This document shows positions 1-6,524 of a DNA stretch of 13,388 nucleotides, piece by piece. The stretch is from Pseudaeromonas sp041911695 (GTDB lineage: Bacteria > Pseudomonadota > Gammaproteobacteria > Enterobacterales > Aeromonadaceae): positions 1 to 13,388 of the forward strand of contig JAYROM010000041.1 of NCBI GenBank assembly GCA_041911695.1. The letters run 5' to 3'. Each line of letters opens with the position of its first letter. The first letter of the stretch is position 1. The translations under genes and the position numbers were made by a program. The notes under the pieces were generated by a model. That model made no database searches, was not told the DNA's origin, and was given only the letters and a program-made list of their open reading frames with translations.

Positions 1-2
1 AG

Positions 3-83
3 GTGGGTGAGATCCTGGCTGGGGTAAAAGTCATGAACAAGGTCATAGGGCTTGGTATGCCCATTCGGCAGGCCGTCAACTAA
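3..83 (+). other. Possible 3' end of a plus-strand gene (unassigned)
   Basis: One plus-strand frame is open from the window edge to TAA at 81-83 and could be the last 26 codons of a gene converging on the prepilin, with stop codons overlapping. A minus-strand frame over the same bases is equally open, and base use does not separate them. I do not recognise either translation. The stretch is too short to decide without sequence to the left. Confidence 0.25.
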
Positions 84-508
84 GCCCGCCCGGCGGGTTG
101 GGGAGCGAGTATCCGACTTTGGATTTGATCAACAAGGCCGGTATTAGGCGCATTATCAGCCAGGTCATAGATAAAATCGGTATCGCCGGGTACTGCGGCA
201 CTGCTGGCCGAGATATCCAGCATATTCATCAGGTCCGAACCGTTTGGATAACCATAGGTCGTTTTGACCGTCTTGCCGTTGGCAATAGTGACCGTGGCGG
301 CACTGGCCGTTTCGTTACCTGCGATCACCGCTTTGGCATGGACCATCTCCGCCGTACTTTTGATGGCGGCTTCCAGCCCCTTCAGCGCACTTTCCCGCGC
401 ATCACCCTGCATATTGAGAAATTTCGGCGCGGCCGCGATCGCCAGAATCCCCAGGATCACGATGACAACGACCAATTCGATTAGCGTGAAACCGGCTTGA
501 TGCTTCAT
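80..508 (-). CDS. Type IV prepilin-like protein (MSHA/type II pseudopilin family)
   Basis: The 142-residue protein begins with a class III prepilin signal: a short basic leader (MKHQAG), cleavage between G6 and F7, then FTLIELVVVIVILG with the conserved glutamate at mature position 5. The hydrophobic helix spans about residues 7-27. APKFLNMQGDARESALKGL follows, the usual continuation in MSHA-type pilins of Vibrio, Shewanella and Aeromonas relatives, and a TYGYPNG segment (84-90) is also typical. Family proteins are assembled from the inner membrane into a pilus or pseudopilus after processing by a PilD-type peptidase. The start at 508 is chosen because a good ribosome site (AAGGAGA) lies 7 bases upstream; the frame runs further upstream without such support. 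Oddities: the protein has no cysteine, so the C-terminal disulfide loop common in these pilins is absent, and the last residues (LAPQPAGRA) are encoded by a GC-rich inverted repeat, suggesting a truncated or replaced end. No other pilus genes are visible. The family is secure; the specific role is not. Confidence 0.85.
   Translation of the reverse strand: MKHQAGFTLIELVVVIVILGILAIAAAPKFLNMQGDARESALKGLEAAIKSTAEMVHAKAVIAGNETASAATVTIANGKTVKTTYGYPNGSDLMNMLDISASSAAVPGDTDFIYDLADNAPNTGLVDQIQSRILAPQPAGRA
84..97. repeat. GC-rich inverted repeat at the prepilin 3' end
   Basis: CCCGCC and GGCGGG face each other almost without a loop inside the last codons of the prepilin gene, just after a plus-strand TAA at 81-83. 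No T-run follows on either strand, so it is at best a weak terminator. It may mark where the normal pilin end was lost, or serve a plus-strand gene ending here. Confidence 0.3.
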
Positions 509-515
509 GACGGCA

Positions 516-522
516 TCTCCTT
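516..522 (-). promoter_or_regulatory. Ribosome binding site of the prepilin gene
   Basis: AAGGAGA on the minus strand ends 7 bases before the ATG at 508. It decides the start: the upstream in-frame codons would place residues before the short basic leader expected of a prepilin. Confidence 0.75.
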
Positions 523-613
523 TTATAAGCACACAGTTGACAGCAGGAGACATGATACTCCCTGTCCGGATTGCTGCAGGTTAGCATAATCCCTTGCCCT
601 AAATAGGGGATAT

Positions 614-639
614 ATCACCTTTGCGCAACGAGAGGTGAT
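614..639. repeat. Inverted repeat ATCACCT-N12-AGGTGAT in the divergent gap
   Basis: Seven-base arms at 614-620 and 633-639 are perfect, and the spacer starts with the palindrome TTGCGCAA (621-628). It lies in the 280-base gap between the divergently transcribed prepilin and aldo/keto reductase genes, about 105 bases upstream of the prepilin start. It could be an operator or an RNA hairpin in a leader. No regulator gene is adjacent and no convincing -35/-10 pair was found nearby. Confidence 0.35.
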
Positions 640-695
640 CCGGATGCCGGTCGCGACGGGATAGTCGGTGTTCGTGGTGAGAATTATCGGAATTA

Positions 696-710
696 ATGAG
701 CTGTGCTCAT
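696..710. promoter_or_regulatory. Palindrome ATGAGC-TGT-GCTCAT, operator-like
   Basis: A 15-base perfect palindrome with a three-base centre lies about 80 bases upstream of the aldo/keto reductase start, a usual place for a repressor or activator site. The size fits a dimeric regulator of TetR or LysR type, but the cognate factor is not in the window. Confidence 0.3.
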
Positions 711-775
711 CAGCCTTATCACAGATAGCCCTCTAATCAGTGCGCGCCGGACACAGTAGTCTATCGCCATCCCAG

Positions 776-781
776 AGGAGG
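776..781 (+). promoter_or_regulatory. Ribosome binding site of the aldo/keto reductase gene
   Basis: A consensus AGGAGG is followed by 7 bases and then ATG at 789. It overlaps the alternative GTG at 783, which is too close to be used, so it fixes the start at 789. Confidence 0.85.
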
Positions 782-788
782 AGTGCGA

Positions 789-1640
789 ATGCAAACTGTC
801 ACCTTGAATAATGGCATCATCATGCCGCTGCTCGGTTTTGGCGTATTTCAAATCACTGACCCGGCGGCCTGCGAGCAGTCGGTGCTCGATGCGCTGGAGG
901 TCGGCTACCGGCTGATTGATACCGCCGCGTCTTACCAGAATGAAACTCAGGTCGGTAATGCGTTGCGGCGTAGTGGCATCGCTCGTGACGAATTGTTCGT
1001 GACCACCAAGTTGTGGCTGCAGGATACCCATTACGAAGGCGCGAAAGCGCAGTTCGAGCGTTCGCTCAACCGCCTGCAACTCGACTATGTCGATTTGTAT
1101 CTGATTCATCAGCCATATGGCGATGTTCATGGGGCGTGGCGTGCGATGGAGGAATTACACCAGGCCGGCAAGATCCGCGCGATTGGGGTCAGTAACTTCC
1201 ACCCGGACCGATTGGCCGACCTGATGGCGTTCAACAAAGTAGTGCCTGCGGTCAACCAGATCGAGGTTAATCCGTTTAACCAGCAACTGCAGGCTGCACC
1301 GTGGATGCAGAGTCGTGGTATCCAGCCGGAGGCTTGGGCACCATTTGCCGAAGGGCGTAACGGCCTGTTCCAGCACCCGGTACTGACCGCGATGGCGGAA
1401 CGTCATGGCAAGCAGGTTGGTCAAGTGGTGCTGCGCTGGTTGCTGCAGCGCGGCATCGTGTCGCTGGCCAAGTCGGTACGCAAGGCGCGTATGGCGGAAA
1501 ATTTCGCTGTGCTGGATTTTGCGCTGGATGACGACGAGATGCGGCGTATTACCGCGCTTGATACTGCCACCAGTGCCTTCTTCTCGCACCGCGATCCGGC
1601 GATGGTCGAATGGCTGACCCAGCGCAAGCTGGAGGTGTGA
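789..1640 (+). CDS. Aldo/keto reductase, probably NADPH-dependent
   Basis: A 283-residue cytosolic (alpha/beta)8-barrel oxidoreductase that reduces aldehydes or ketones to alcohols. The catalytic tetrad is visible: D44 and Y49 in YRLIDTAASYQNE, K74 in TTKLW, and H107 in LIHQP. GVSNF (133-137), NQIEVNPFNQQ (156-166) and EAWAPFAEG (181-189) are further family signatures, and the C-terminal SLAKSVRKARMAENF (225-239) matches the phosphate-binding region that prefers NADP(H). Length is normal for the 2,5-diketo-D-gluconate reductase-like group. The start at 789 is set by AGGAGG 7 bases upstream. The gene stands alone: the prepilin diverges from it and the chemoreceptor converges on it, so context says nothing about substrate. 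It is not in the pdu operon, and a role in propionaldehyde reduction would be guesswork. Family is certain, substrate unknown. Confidence 0.95.
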   Translation: MQTVTLNNGIIMPLLGFGVFQITDPAACEQSVLDALEVGYRLIDTAASYQNETQVGNALRRSGIARDELFVTTKLWLQDTHYEGAKAQFERSLNRLQLDYVDLYLIHQPYGDVHGAWRAMEELHQAGKIRAIGVSNFHPDRLADLMAFNKVVPAVNQIEVNPFNQQLQAAPWMQSRGIQPEAWAPFAEGRNGLFQHPVLTAMAERHGKQVGQVVLRWLLQRGIVSLAKSVRKARMAENFAVLDFALDDDEMRRITALDTATSAFFSHRDPAMVEWLTQRKLEV

Positions 1641-1689
1641 GACAGTAAGAATAGAAAAAACGGCCCATTACGGCAGTACAGTAAAAGCA

Positions 1690-1719
1690 AGAGGCCGGCC
1701 GTTGTCGCAGCCGGCCTCT
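1690..1719 (-). terminator. Rho-independent terminator after the chemoreceptor gene
   Basis: A perfect 10-base stem (AGAGGCCGGC / GCCGGCCTCT, arms 1690-1699 and 1710-1719) with a 10-base loop sits 13 bases past the chemoreceptor stop. On the minus strand the stem is followed by TTGCTTTTA, a usable T-rich tail. On the plus strand there is no T-run, so it serves the chemoreceptor mainly, though the same hairpin lies 50 bases after the convergent aldo/keto reductase and could slow polymerase from that side. Confidence 0.8.
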
Positions 1720-1732
1720 GCCGAATAGTCTA

Positions 1733-3412
1733 TCAGACCTTAAACTTGCCGACCAGGGCGTGCAGGCTGTCGCTCAGGTTGTTGAGCTCCTGGCACTGCC
1801 GGGCGACACGCTGGGTGGCGGACTCGTTGACTTGGGTGGCATCCGAAATACGGATGATACTGCGGTTGATCTCTTCGCCGACCGAGGACTGCTCTTCGGC
1901 GGCAGTCGCCACCTGGATGTTCATATCCTTGATGCTGTTGACCGCGTTGGCGATACGTCCGAGCGATTCATTGGCCATATTGGCCTTGGTGACCGCATCG
2001 CTGGCTTTATCCAGGCTGGATTGCATGCGTGACACGGCATCATTGGCACCATGCTGCAGCTCGCCAATCATGGTGTTAATTTCGGCCGTGCTTTTCTGCG
2101 TGCGGGCGGCCAGGGTACGTACTTCATCCGCGACCACGGCAAAACCACGGCCATGTTCGCCGGCGCGTGCTGCTTCGATGGCGGCATTCAGGGCCAGCAG
2201 ATTGGTCTGGTCGGCAATGCTCTTGATCACATCCAGAATGCTGCTGATCGAGCTCACCTGCTGACCGAGTTGATTGATGCTATGCGAGGTGGCGGTGACG
2301 TCCTGCTCCAGATTGGTAATCGAGCGACTGGTGGCGTTGACCACTTCCCGTGCTTCATGTCCCTCTTCGTCGGCCTGGCTCGCCTCACGGGCGGCGTCCG
2401 AGATCGAGCGGGCAACTTCATTGGCACTGGTGTTCATCTCGGTCATTGCCGTGGCCACCATGTCAGTTTCGCGTTTCTGCTCTTCAACCGCCTGATAGTC
2501 CTGATGGCTGGCCGCTTGTAGCTCGTGGGCGACCCCGGTCATCTGCTCGATCATGGCGCTGACGTTGCTGATGACATGGTGGATGTTGTCGGCAAAGCGG
2601 TTAAAGGCGGCAGCCAGCTCGCCCACTTCGTCCTGACTGTCAACGGTGACACGGCGGGTGAGGTCACCCTCGGCACTGGCAATATCGGTGAAGCGATTTT
2701 TGAGCATGACCAGCGGCGAGATCATTTTTTTGCCCAAGATCTGAATCAGGACAATCATCAACAGCAGCATCACCAGACTGATTGCACAGGCGGTCCAGGT
2801 AATCTGGTTCTTGGAGTCTTTTTCTTTCTGGGCCAGTACACCGACCTCTTTATCAATATTGTCGATATAAATCCCTGCGCCAATAACAATATTCCATTTG
2901 GGCAGATAATGGGCATAACTCATTTTCGGCACGGGGTGGTCGGATCCCATTCGTGGGAAACGATAATAAACGAAAGCATCCCCACTGCTTTCCTGACTGG
3001 CGGCCACCATTTTTTGTACGAAGTAGACCCCATCACTATCCTTCAGGTCGCGGAATGATTCACCAATCCCTTTGGTCGATTCGCCTAACAGTACACGAAC
3101 ATGATTGGTGTCGTAGCCAAACAGGTAGCCATCAGCGCCGAATTTGACATGACGCAGACTGTCCAGCGCCTGTTTGCTGGCTTCATCCCCGTATTGTGTT
3201 GACTTGTCATAGAGTGGTTTGATCTGACTGATGGCCGTATCAAGAATAAATTTAAGTTGTTGCTGATGTGTCTCGATTAAAATATTGCGGGCTTGCTCCA
3301 CATTATTTTTCGACATGGTGTCGAGTTGTATTAGTACAGTAGTGATGATAATGCCAAATAGCAGGACAAGTGGTGCAATGGCGATGCTCGATATTTTCAA
3401 CTGTAATTTCAT
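1733..3412 (-). CDS. Methyl-accepting chemotaxis protein with single Cache sensor
   Basis: A 559-residue transmembrane chemoreceptor. Order: TM1 at about 7-30; periplasmic sensor 31-205 with single-Cache (sCache_2) features such as DGYLFGYDTNHVRVLLGES (94-112), KDSDGVYFVQKMV (124-136) and the closing WNIVIGAGIYIDNID (173-187); TM2 at about 206-226; HAMP 227-281; then a coiled-coil signalling domain to the end. The hairpin tip around 399-432 (ADQTNLLALNAAIEAARAG and GRGFAVVADE) is the site that contacts CheA and CheW. No CheR-tethering pentapeptide is seen at the C terminus (GKFKV). The start at 3412 is preferred because GAGGA lies about 5 bases upstream and the protein then begins with a short basic stretch before TM1. 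The gene is transcribed alone between two hairpin regions. The ligand is unknown; related sCache sensors bind small carboxylates, and propionate is a product of the neighbouring operon, but that link is inference. Confidence 0.95.
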   Translation of the reverse strand: MKLQLKISSIAIAPLVLLFGIIITTVLIQLDTMSKNNVEQARNILIETHQQQLKFILDTAISQIKPLYDKSTQYGDEASKQALDSLRHVKFGADGYLFGYDTNHVRVLLGESTKGIGESFRDLKDSDGVYFVQKMVAASQESSGDAFVYYRFPRMGSDHPVPKMSYAHYLPKWNIVIGAGIYIDNIDKEVGVLAQKEKDSKNQITWTACAISLVMLLLMIVLIQILGKKMISPLVMLKNRFTDIASAEGDLTRRVTVDSQDEVGELAAAFNRFADNIHHVISNVSAMIEQMTGVAHELQAASHQDYQAVEEQKRETDMVATAMTEMNTSANEVARSISDAAREASQADEEGHEAREVVNATSRSITNLEQDVTATSHSINQLGQQVSSISSILDVIKSIADQTNLLALNAAIEAARAGEHGRGFAVVADEVRTLAARTQKSTAEINTMIGELQHGANDAVSRMQSSLDKASDAVTKANMANESLGRIANAVNSIKDMNIQVATAAEEQSSVGEEINRSIIRISDATQVNESATQRVARQCQELNNLSDSLHALVGKFKV

Positions 3413-3453
3413 AATTTCCTCAACATCCATGCATAACATCAGGAGTTGGTTAT

Positions 3454-3483
3454 ATTATGATCGATGGTGGGTAAAAACACCAA
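3454..3483 (-). promoter_or_regulatory. Candidate promoter of the chemoreceptor gene
   Basis: On the minus strand TTGGTG (3483-3478), an 18-base spacer and CATAAT (3459-3454) form a plausible sigma-70 promoter about 40 bases before the start codon. The -10 is good and the -35 is weak. I found no convincing flagellar sigma-28 site, which many chemoreceptor genes use. Confidence 0.3.
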
Positions 3484-3537
3484 TTTTCATATTTAGATCT
3501 GTTGAAAGGTGCGCCATGTCTATTTAATTACCCGGTC

Positions 3538-3555
3538 AAGTCTCGTGTGAGACTT
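3538..3555. repeat. Inverted repeat AAGTCTC-GTGT-GAGACTT
   Basis: Seven-base perfect arms with a four-base loop, about 125 bases upstream of the chemoreceptor start. No T-run follows on either strand. It could be an operator or a secondary hairpin beyond the main one at 3600-3629. Confidence 0.4.
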
Positions 3556-3599
3556 AAATCTATGGAGGATGACAAGAATGAGTCCAAATAAGCAAATTG

Positions 3600-3629
3600 T
3601 GTGGCTATTTTTTGGTAAAAATAGCCACA
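3600..3629 (-). terminator. Long hairpin, candidate 3' end of the pdu transcript
   Basis: A perfect 13-base stem (TGTGGCTATTTTT / AAAAATAGCCACA) with a four-base loop lies about 105 bases after the pduX stop. It is the strongest fold in the gap and the likely end of the operon transcript. It is not a textbook terminator: the A/T run is at the tip of the stem rather than after it, and the sequence that follows on the minus strand (CAATTTGCTTATTT) is only moderately T-rich. It may instead protect a processed 3' end or be a protein-binding site. Confidence 0.4.
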
Positions 3630-3678
3630 AGATTGTGTGATTAATAAATGAACTACTGCACAAGATATCCCGGTGATA

Positions 3679-3692
3679 AAACATTAATGTTT
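3679..3692. repeat. 14-base perfect palindrome AAACATTAATGTTT
   Basis: A gapless palindrome about 45 bases after the pduX stop codon. With no loop it is more like a DNA-binding site than an RNA hairpin. No matching regulator is visible and it may be chance in AT-rich sequence. Confidence 0.3.
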
Positions 3693-3734
3693 GCGCGGAG
3701 GGCATCAATGTCTTTGTAACTCAACTGGTGTTAT

Positions 3735-4595
3735 TTAACGCACCCCGCCGGGTAGCATGCGAACATGATGTAAGTCCGGATAGAAGTGCGCCAGCGGCGA
3801 GCGGCGGATCTGGGTAGCCACCTGTTCGATATCATGCTGGCGACGGTTGCACAGCAGGCCGACCACAGTCCCGCTATGGGCAACGTTCAAGCCATACAGA
3901 CCGTAGTGTTCGACCAGTTCGCGTAACTCATCAAAGGCCGGTTTGGGCAGGATCGGCTGGCTGGCTTCGGCACTCAGCGTGGTGGCGCGACCGAGCGCCG
4001 CCGGATCATGGAAGGTCATGGCATGCTGGAAGTGCGTCCAGGCCTCGGCCAGACGGGGGGCGCTGTCGGCCAGATGCTGCTGGCGGTCGAGGCGGTGATA
4101 ATCAGCGGTATCGAGTTTGAGCGGACTCTCCAGCACCAGTAGATCGATATCGGCTTGCCAGGCATGTCGGGCGATGATCTGTCCGCTGTTGTGGTCAAAC
4201 AGGGTGAGATCGCGAAAGATGGTGCTATCGGTCGGCTCGATGCTGACACACAGTTGCGCCAGTTCGGTTTCACTTAGCGGTTGCTGCAGGTGGCGCGCGG
4301 TAGCCACCGCTGCAGCGGCGATATCGGCGGTGCTGCTGGCCATCCCCTTGGCGACCGGGATGGTCGATTCATAACGGATGCGTAATCCCTGATGCAGATC
4401 CGGCGACAGGCCATAGTGAGCCAGCACGCGTTGCACTATGGTGCGCATTCTTGGGCGCTCGTGTGCTTCCGGCTTGCCGTCACACACCTCGACGGTGCTG
4501 AACCAGTTGATCGGGCAGGAGACCAGCTTCTCGCTGCCGAGGATCCAGCCTTGCAACAGTTCACCGCAGGAGGCGGGGCAGCGCGCTTCAGCCAT
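3735..4595 (-). CDS. pduX: L-threonine kinase PduX (cobalamin linker synthesis)
   Basis: A 286-residue cytosolic GHMP-family kinase. PduX phosphorylates L-threonine with ATP to L-threonine O-3-phosphate, the precursor of the aminopropanol linker of cobalamin. The N terminus carries the family signature CPASCGELLQG (6-16); the glycine/serine-rich ATP loop PVAKGMASSTADIAAA is at 80-95; EPTDSTIF (120-127) is another conserved stretch. Length is close to that of the Salmonella enzyme (about 300). The ATG at 4595 overlaps the end of cobD by 8 bases, with only a weak AGGG upstream, so translation is probably coupled. Its product is the substrate of the adjacent cobD, which makes the pairing functional as well as positional. 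It is the last gene of the operon. Identity is supported by motif and by context. Confidence 0.93.
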   Translation of the reverse strand: MAEARCPASCGELLQGWILGSEKLVSCPINWFSTVEVCDGKPEAHERPRMRTIVQRVLAHYGLSPDLHQGLRIRYESTIPVAKGMASSTADIAAAAVATARHLQQPLSETELAQLCVSIEPTDSTIFRDLTLFDHNSGQIIARHAWQADIDLLVLESPLKLDTADYHRLDRQQHLADSAPRLAEAWTHFQHAMTFHDPAALGRATTLSAEASQPILPKPAFDELRELVEHYGLYGLNVAHSGTVVGLLCNRRQHDIEQVATQIRRSPLAHFYPDLHHVRMLPGGVR

Positions 4596-5706
4596 GAGCA
4601 GAAGCCCTGTGCTGCAACACCTCAGCCGGCATTACCTCATGCTGGAGCACCTGCTGCAGCGCCTCGACCAGCCGTTGGTTGTCGGCATGGCTGCGAATCG
4701 CCACCCGGTAGTAGCGGCCATCCAGCCCCGGATAATTGGCACAGTGGCGGATCAGGATATGGTGCTGCAGCAGCCGGGCCTGCAGGTCGGTGTGTTCACA
4801 GCGGAAGAACAGATAGTTGGCGGCCGGTCGCCACAGGCGTAATGCCGGCAGGGCGCGCAACGCCTGATACAGATAGATCTGTTCGGCGGCCAGCCAGTCA
4901 TGGGTGGCGCGCTGGTAGTCATGGTCATTCAGTACGGTCTCGCCGGCCAGTGCGGCGAAGGCGTTGATGGTCCACGGTTCGCGCCGGTCACGCAGCTGGG
5001 CGATGGCCCGGGTATCGGCACTGAGCAGATAACCCAGCCGCAGCCCCGGAATGGCATAAAACTTGGTGAGCGAGCGCAGCAGGAACAGGCGCGGGTGGGC
5101 GGCCAGCAACGGCACCAGCCCGACCGGATCAGGCAGAAAGTCGAGGAAGGACTCGTCGACAATCAGGGTGATAGCCAACTGCTGGCACCGGGCGACCAGA
5201 TCATGCAGCAGGGCGCTGTCCGGTTGCTGGCTGGTCGGGTTATTTGGCGTACACAGGAACAGGCAATCCAGATCCGCATCCAGCGCATCAAGCAGCGCCG
5301 GCGTCGGCTGAAAGTCATCCGCCTCGTGCAGCGGATAGTCGATGATCTGGCAGCCGTAGCGGGTGAGGGCGCGCCGATATTCGGCAAAACCCGGCACCGG
5401 CAACAGCGCCTTGCGCGGGCGCAACAGGTCGACCAGGGCAAAGATCAGCTCGGTCGCACCGTTGCCGGCCAGCACCTGCTCGACCGGACAGGCGACATGC
5501 TGTGCCAGTGCGCGGTGGAGCTGCCGATAGTCGATGTCGGGATAGCGCTCGGCCAGATGCAGATGGTCGACAATGGCTTGCCGCAGCGAGGCCGGCATCC
5601 CCAGCGGGTTGATGTTGGCGCTGAAATCCAGCACCGCAGCCGGGTCGAGGCCATATAACTCGGCCATCTGCAGTACATTCCCGCCATGCTGTCCGCTCTT
5701 CGCCAT
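4588..5706 (-). CDS. cobD: Threonine-phosphate decarboxylase CobD
   Basis: A 372-residue PLP enzyme of the class I/II aminotransferase fold. CobD decarboxylates L-threonine O-3-phosphate to (R)-1-amino-2-propanol O-2-phosphate, the linker between the corrin ring and the nucleotide loop. Visible features: HGGNV near the N terminus (7-11), DFSANINPLGMP (27-38), GNGATELIF (82-90), TPNNPTS (153-159), the PLP-pyridine aspartate in VDESFLDFLPD (D184), the Schiff-base lysine K215 in SLTKFYAIPGLRLGYL, and R223 that binds the substrate carboxylate in this fold. Length matches the Salmonella protein (364). I prefer the ATG at 5706, because AGGA lies 8 bases upstream and MAKSGQHGGNV aligns with the start of known CobD; an in-frame ATG at 5715 and a TTG at 5727 are possible but lack a spaced ribosome site. 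It lies 26 bases after cobA and overlaps pduX. Confidence 0.94.
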   Translation of the reverse strand: MAKSGQHGGNVLQMAELYGLDPAAVLDFSANINPLGMPASLRQAIVDHLHLAERYPDIDYRQLHRALAQHVACPVEQVLAGNGATELIFALVDLLRPRKALLPVPGFAEYRRALTRYGCQIIDYPLHEADDFQPTPALLDALDADLDCLFLCTPNNPTSQQPDSALLHDLVARCQQLAITLIVDESFLDFLPDPVGLVPLLAAHPRLFLLRSLTKFYAIPGLRLGYLLSADTRAIAQLRDRREPWTINAFAALAGETVLNDHDYQRATHDWLAAEQIYLYQALRALPALRLWRPAANYLFFRCEHTDLQARLLQHHILIRHCANYPGLDGRYYRVAIRSHADNQRLVEALQQVLQHEVMPAEVLQHRASAHG

Positions 5707-5714
5707 TGTCGTCA

Positions 5715-5718
5715 TCCT
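5715..5718 (-). promoter_or_regulatory. Ribosome binding site of cobD
   Basis: AGGA on the minus strand is 8 bases before the ATG at 5706. It overlaps the upstream in-frame ATG at 5715, and so favours the shorter protein. Confidence 0.5.
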
Positions 5719-5732
5719 GTTCGCCAAAGCGC

Positions 5733-6524
5733 TTATGCTAGCTCAGCTGTCCCTGTGATTTCATCCAGTTGCAGCGCTGTCGGCATGAATTGCAACAGCG
5801 AGTGCAACGAGACTACCTCGCCGATCACAATCAATGCCGGCGCGCTGAGTCCTTGCTGCGCGACCTCGTCGGCCAGCGTTGACAGGGTGGCGCAGGCGCT
5901 CTTTTGCACCTTGTGGCTGGCGCACATCACCGCCGCGGCCGGGGTATCGGCCGGTTTGCCATGGCTGATCAACGCCTGGCAGATCTGATCGAGTTGATGC
6001 ATGCCCATCAGGATCACCAGTGTGCCCTGCAATTTGGCCAGGGTTGCCCAGTCTTGCTGCGCCTCCTTGCCCTGTTGAAAGTGGCCGGTGATCACATGGA
6101 ACGACGAGGCATGATCGCGATGGGTGACCGGGATACCGGCATAAGCCAGTCCGCCGATGGCCGAGGTGATGCCCGGCACCACCTCGAACGGGATGCCGAC
6201 GCGCGCCAGCGTCTCCACCTCTTCGCCGCCACGGCCGAACACATAGGGGTCACCGCCTTTGAGGCGAACCACATTGCGCCCGAGCAGGGCCTGCGCCACC
6301 AGGATCTGGTTGATCTCGTCCTGCGGGATCGGGTGGTTGTTCGGCGTCTTGCCGACATTGATCATCTCGCAATCCAGCGGCACTTCGGCCAGCAGTTCGC
6401 GGCAGACCAGCCGGTCATAGACCAGTGCCTCTGCATGGCGAATACAGTGCAGCCCTTTGACAGTGATCAGGGTAGGGTCGCCGGGACCGGCGCCAACAAG
6501 CCAGACTTTTCCTTTCATGGTCAT
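5733..6524 (-). CDS. cobA: Uroporphyrinogen-III C-methyltransferase (SUMT), stand-alone
   Basis: A 263-residue SAM-dependent enzyme that methylates uroporphyrinogen III at C2 and C7 to give precorrin-2, the branch point to siroheme and cobalamin. Motifs: VGAGPGDP (10-17), YDRLV (36-40), LKGGDPYVFGRGGEE (88-102), VVPGITSAI (115-123) and PVTHR (132-136). Only the methyltransferase domain is present; the dehydrogenase/ferrochelatase part of CysG is not attached. The ATG at 6524 overlaps the pduW stop as ATGA. An ATG at 6518 is better spaced from the upstream GAGAG (7 bases) and gives the usual SUMT beginning MKGKVWLVGAGPGDP, so the true start may be two codons downstream. The symbol cobA is used here for SUMT and not for the enteric corrinoid adenosyltransferase of the same name. 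Its place among pdu genes suggests a dedicated supply of precorrin-2 when propanediol is being used. Confidence 0.94.
   Translation of the reverse strand: MTMKGKVWLVGAGPGDPTLITVKGLHCIRHAEALVYDRLVCRELLAEVPLDCEMINVGKTPNNHPIPQDEINQILVAQALLGRNVVRLKGGDPYVFGRGGEEVETLARVGIPFEVVPGITSAIGGLAYAGIPVTHRDHASSFHVITGHFQQGKEAQQDWATLAKLQGTLVILMGMHQLDQICQALISHGKPADTPAAAVMCASHKVQKSACATLSTLADEVAQQGLSAPALIVIGEVVSLHSLLQFMPTALQLDEITGTAELA

Larger units (their letters stand above)
3413..3734. other. AT-rich intergenic region between pduX and the chemoreceptor gene
   Basis: This 322-base gap is clearly richer in A and T than the GC-rich genes on both sides. No frame in it looks coding: the only sizeable one (3520-3708, minus) has an ordinary non-coding composition and no ribosome site. 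It holds a 14-base palindrome (3679-3692), a 13-base-stem hairpin (3600-3629), a 7-base-stem hairpin (3538-3555), and a candidate chemoreceptor promoter. ATTGTGTG occurs twice, at 3596 and 3632. Transcription of pdu must end here and that of the chemoreceptor must begin here. Confidence 0.6.

Noticed and set aside
783..788. GTG start two codons before the aldo/keto reductase ATG
   Set aside because: It overlaps the region right after the AGGAGG site with almost no spacing; ATG at 789 has 7 bases.
2051..3058. Plus-strand open frames of about 156 and 177 codons opposite the chemoreceptor gene
   Set aside because: They lie inside a complete chemoreceptor reading frame with all its domains, and their translations show no protein family features.
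3637..3652. A CRP-like site (TGTGA followed by AATGA) in the gap
   Set aside because: Only one half-site matches the TGTGA-N6-TCACA pattern, and it is over 200 bases from the chemoreceptor start.
3520..3708. A 62-codon minus-strand frame in the AT-rich gap
   Set aside because: It has no ribosome site, an irregular composition and runs through the 13-base-stem hairpin. It is best read as chance.
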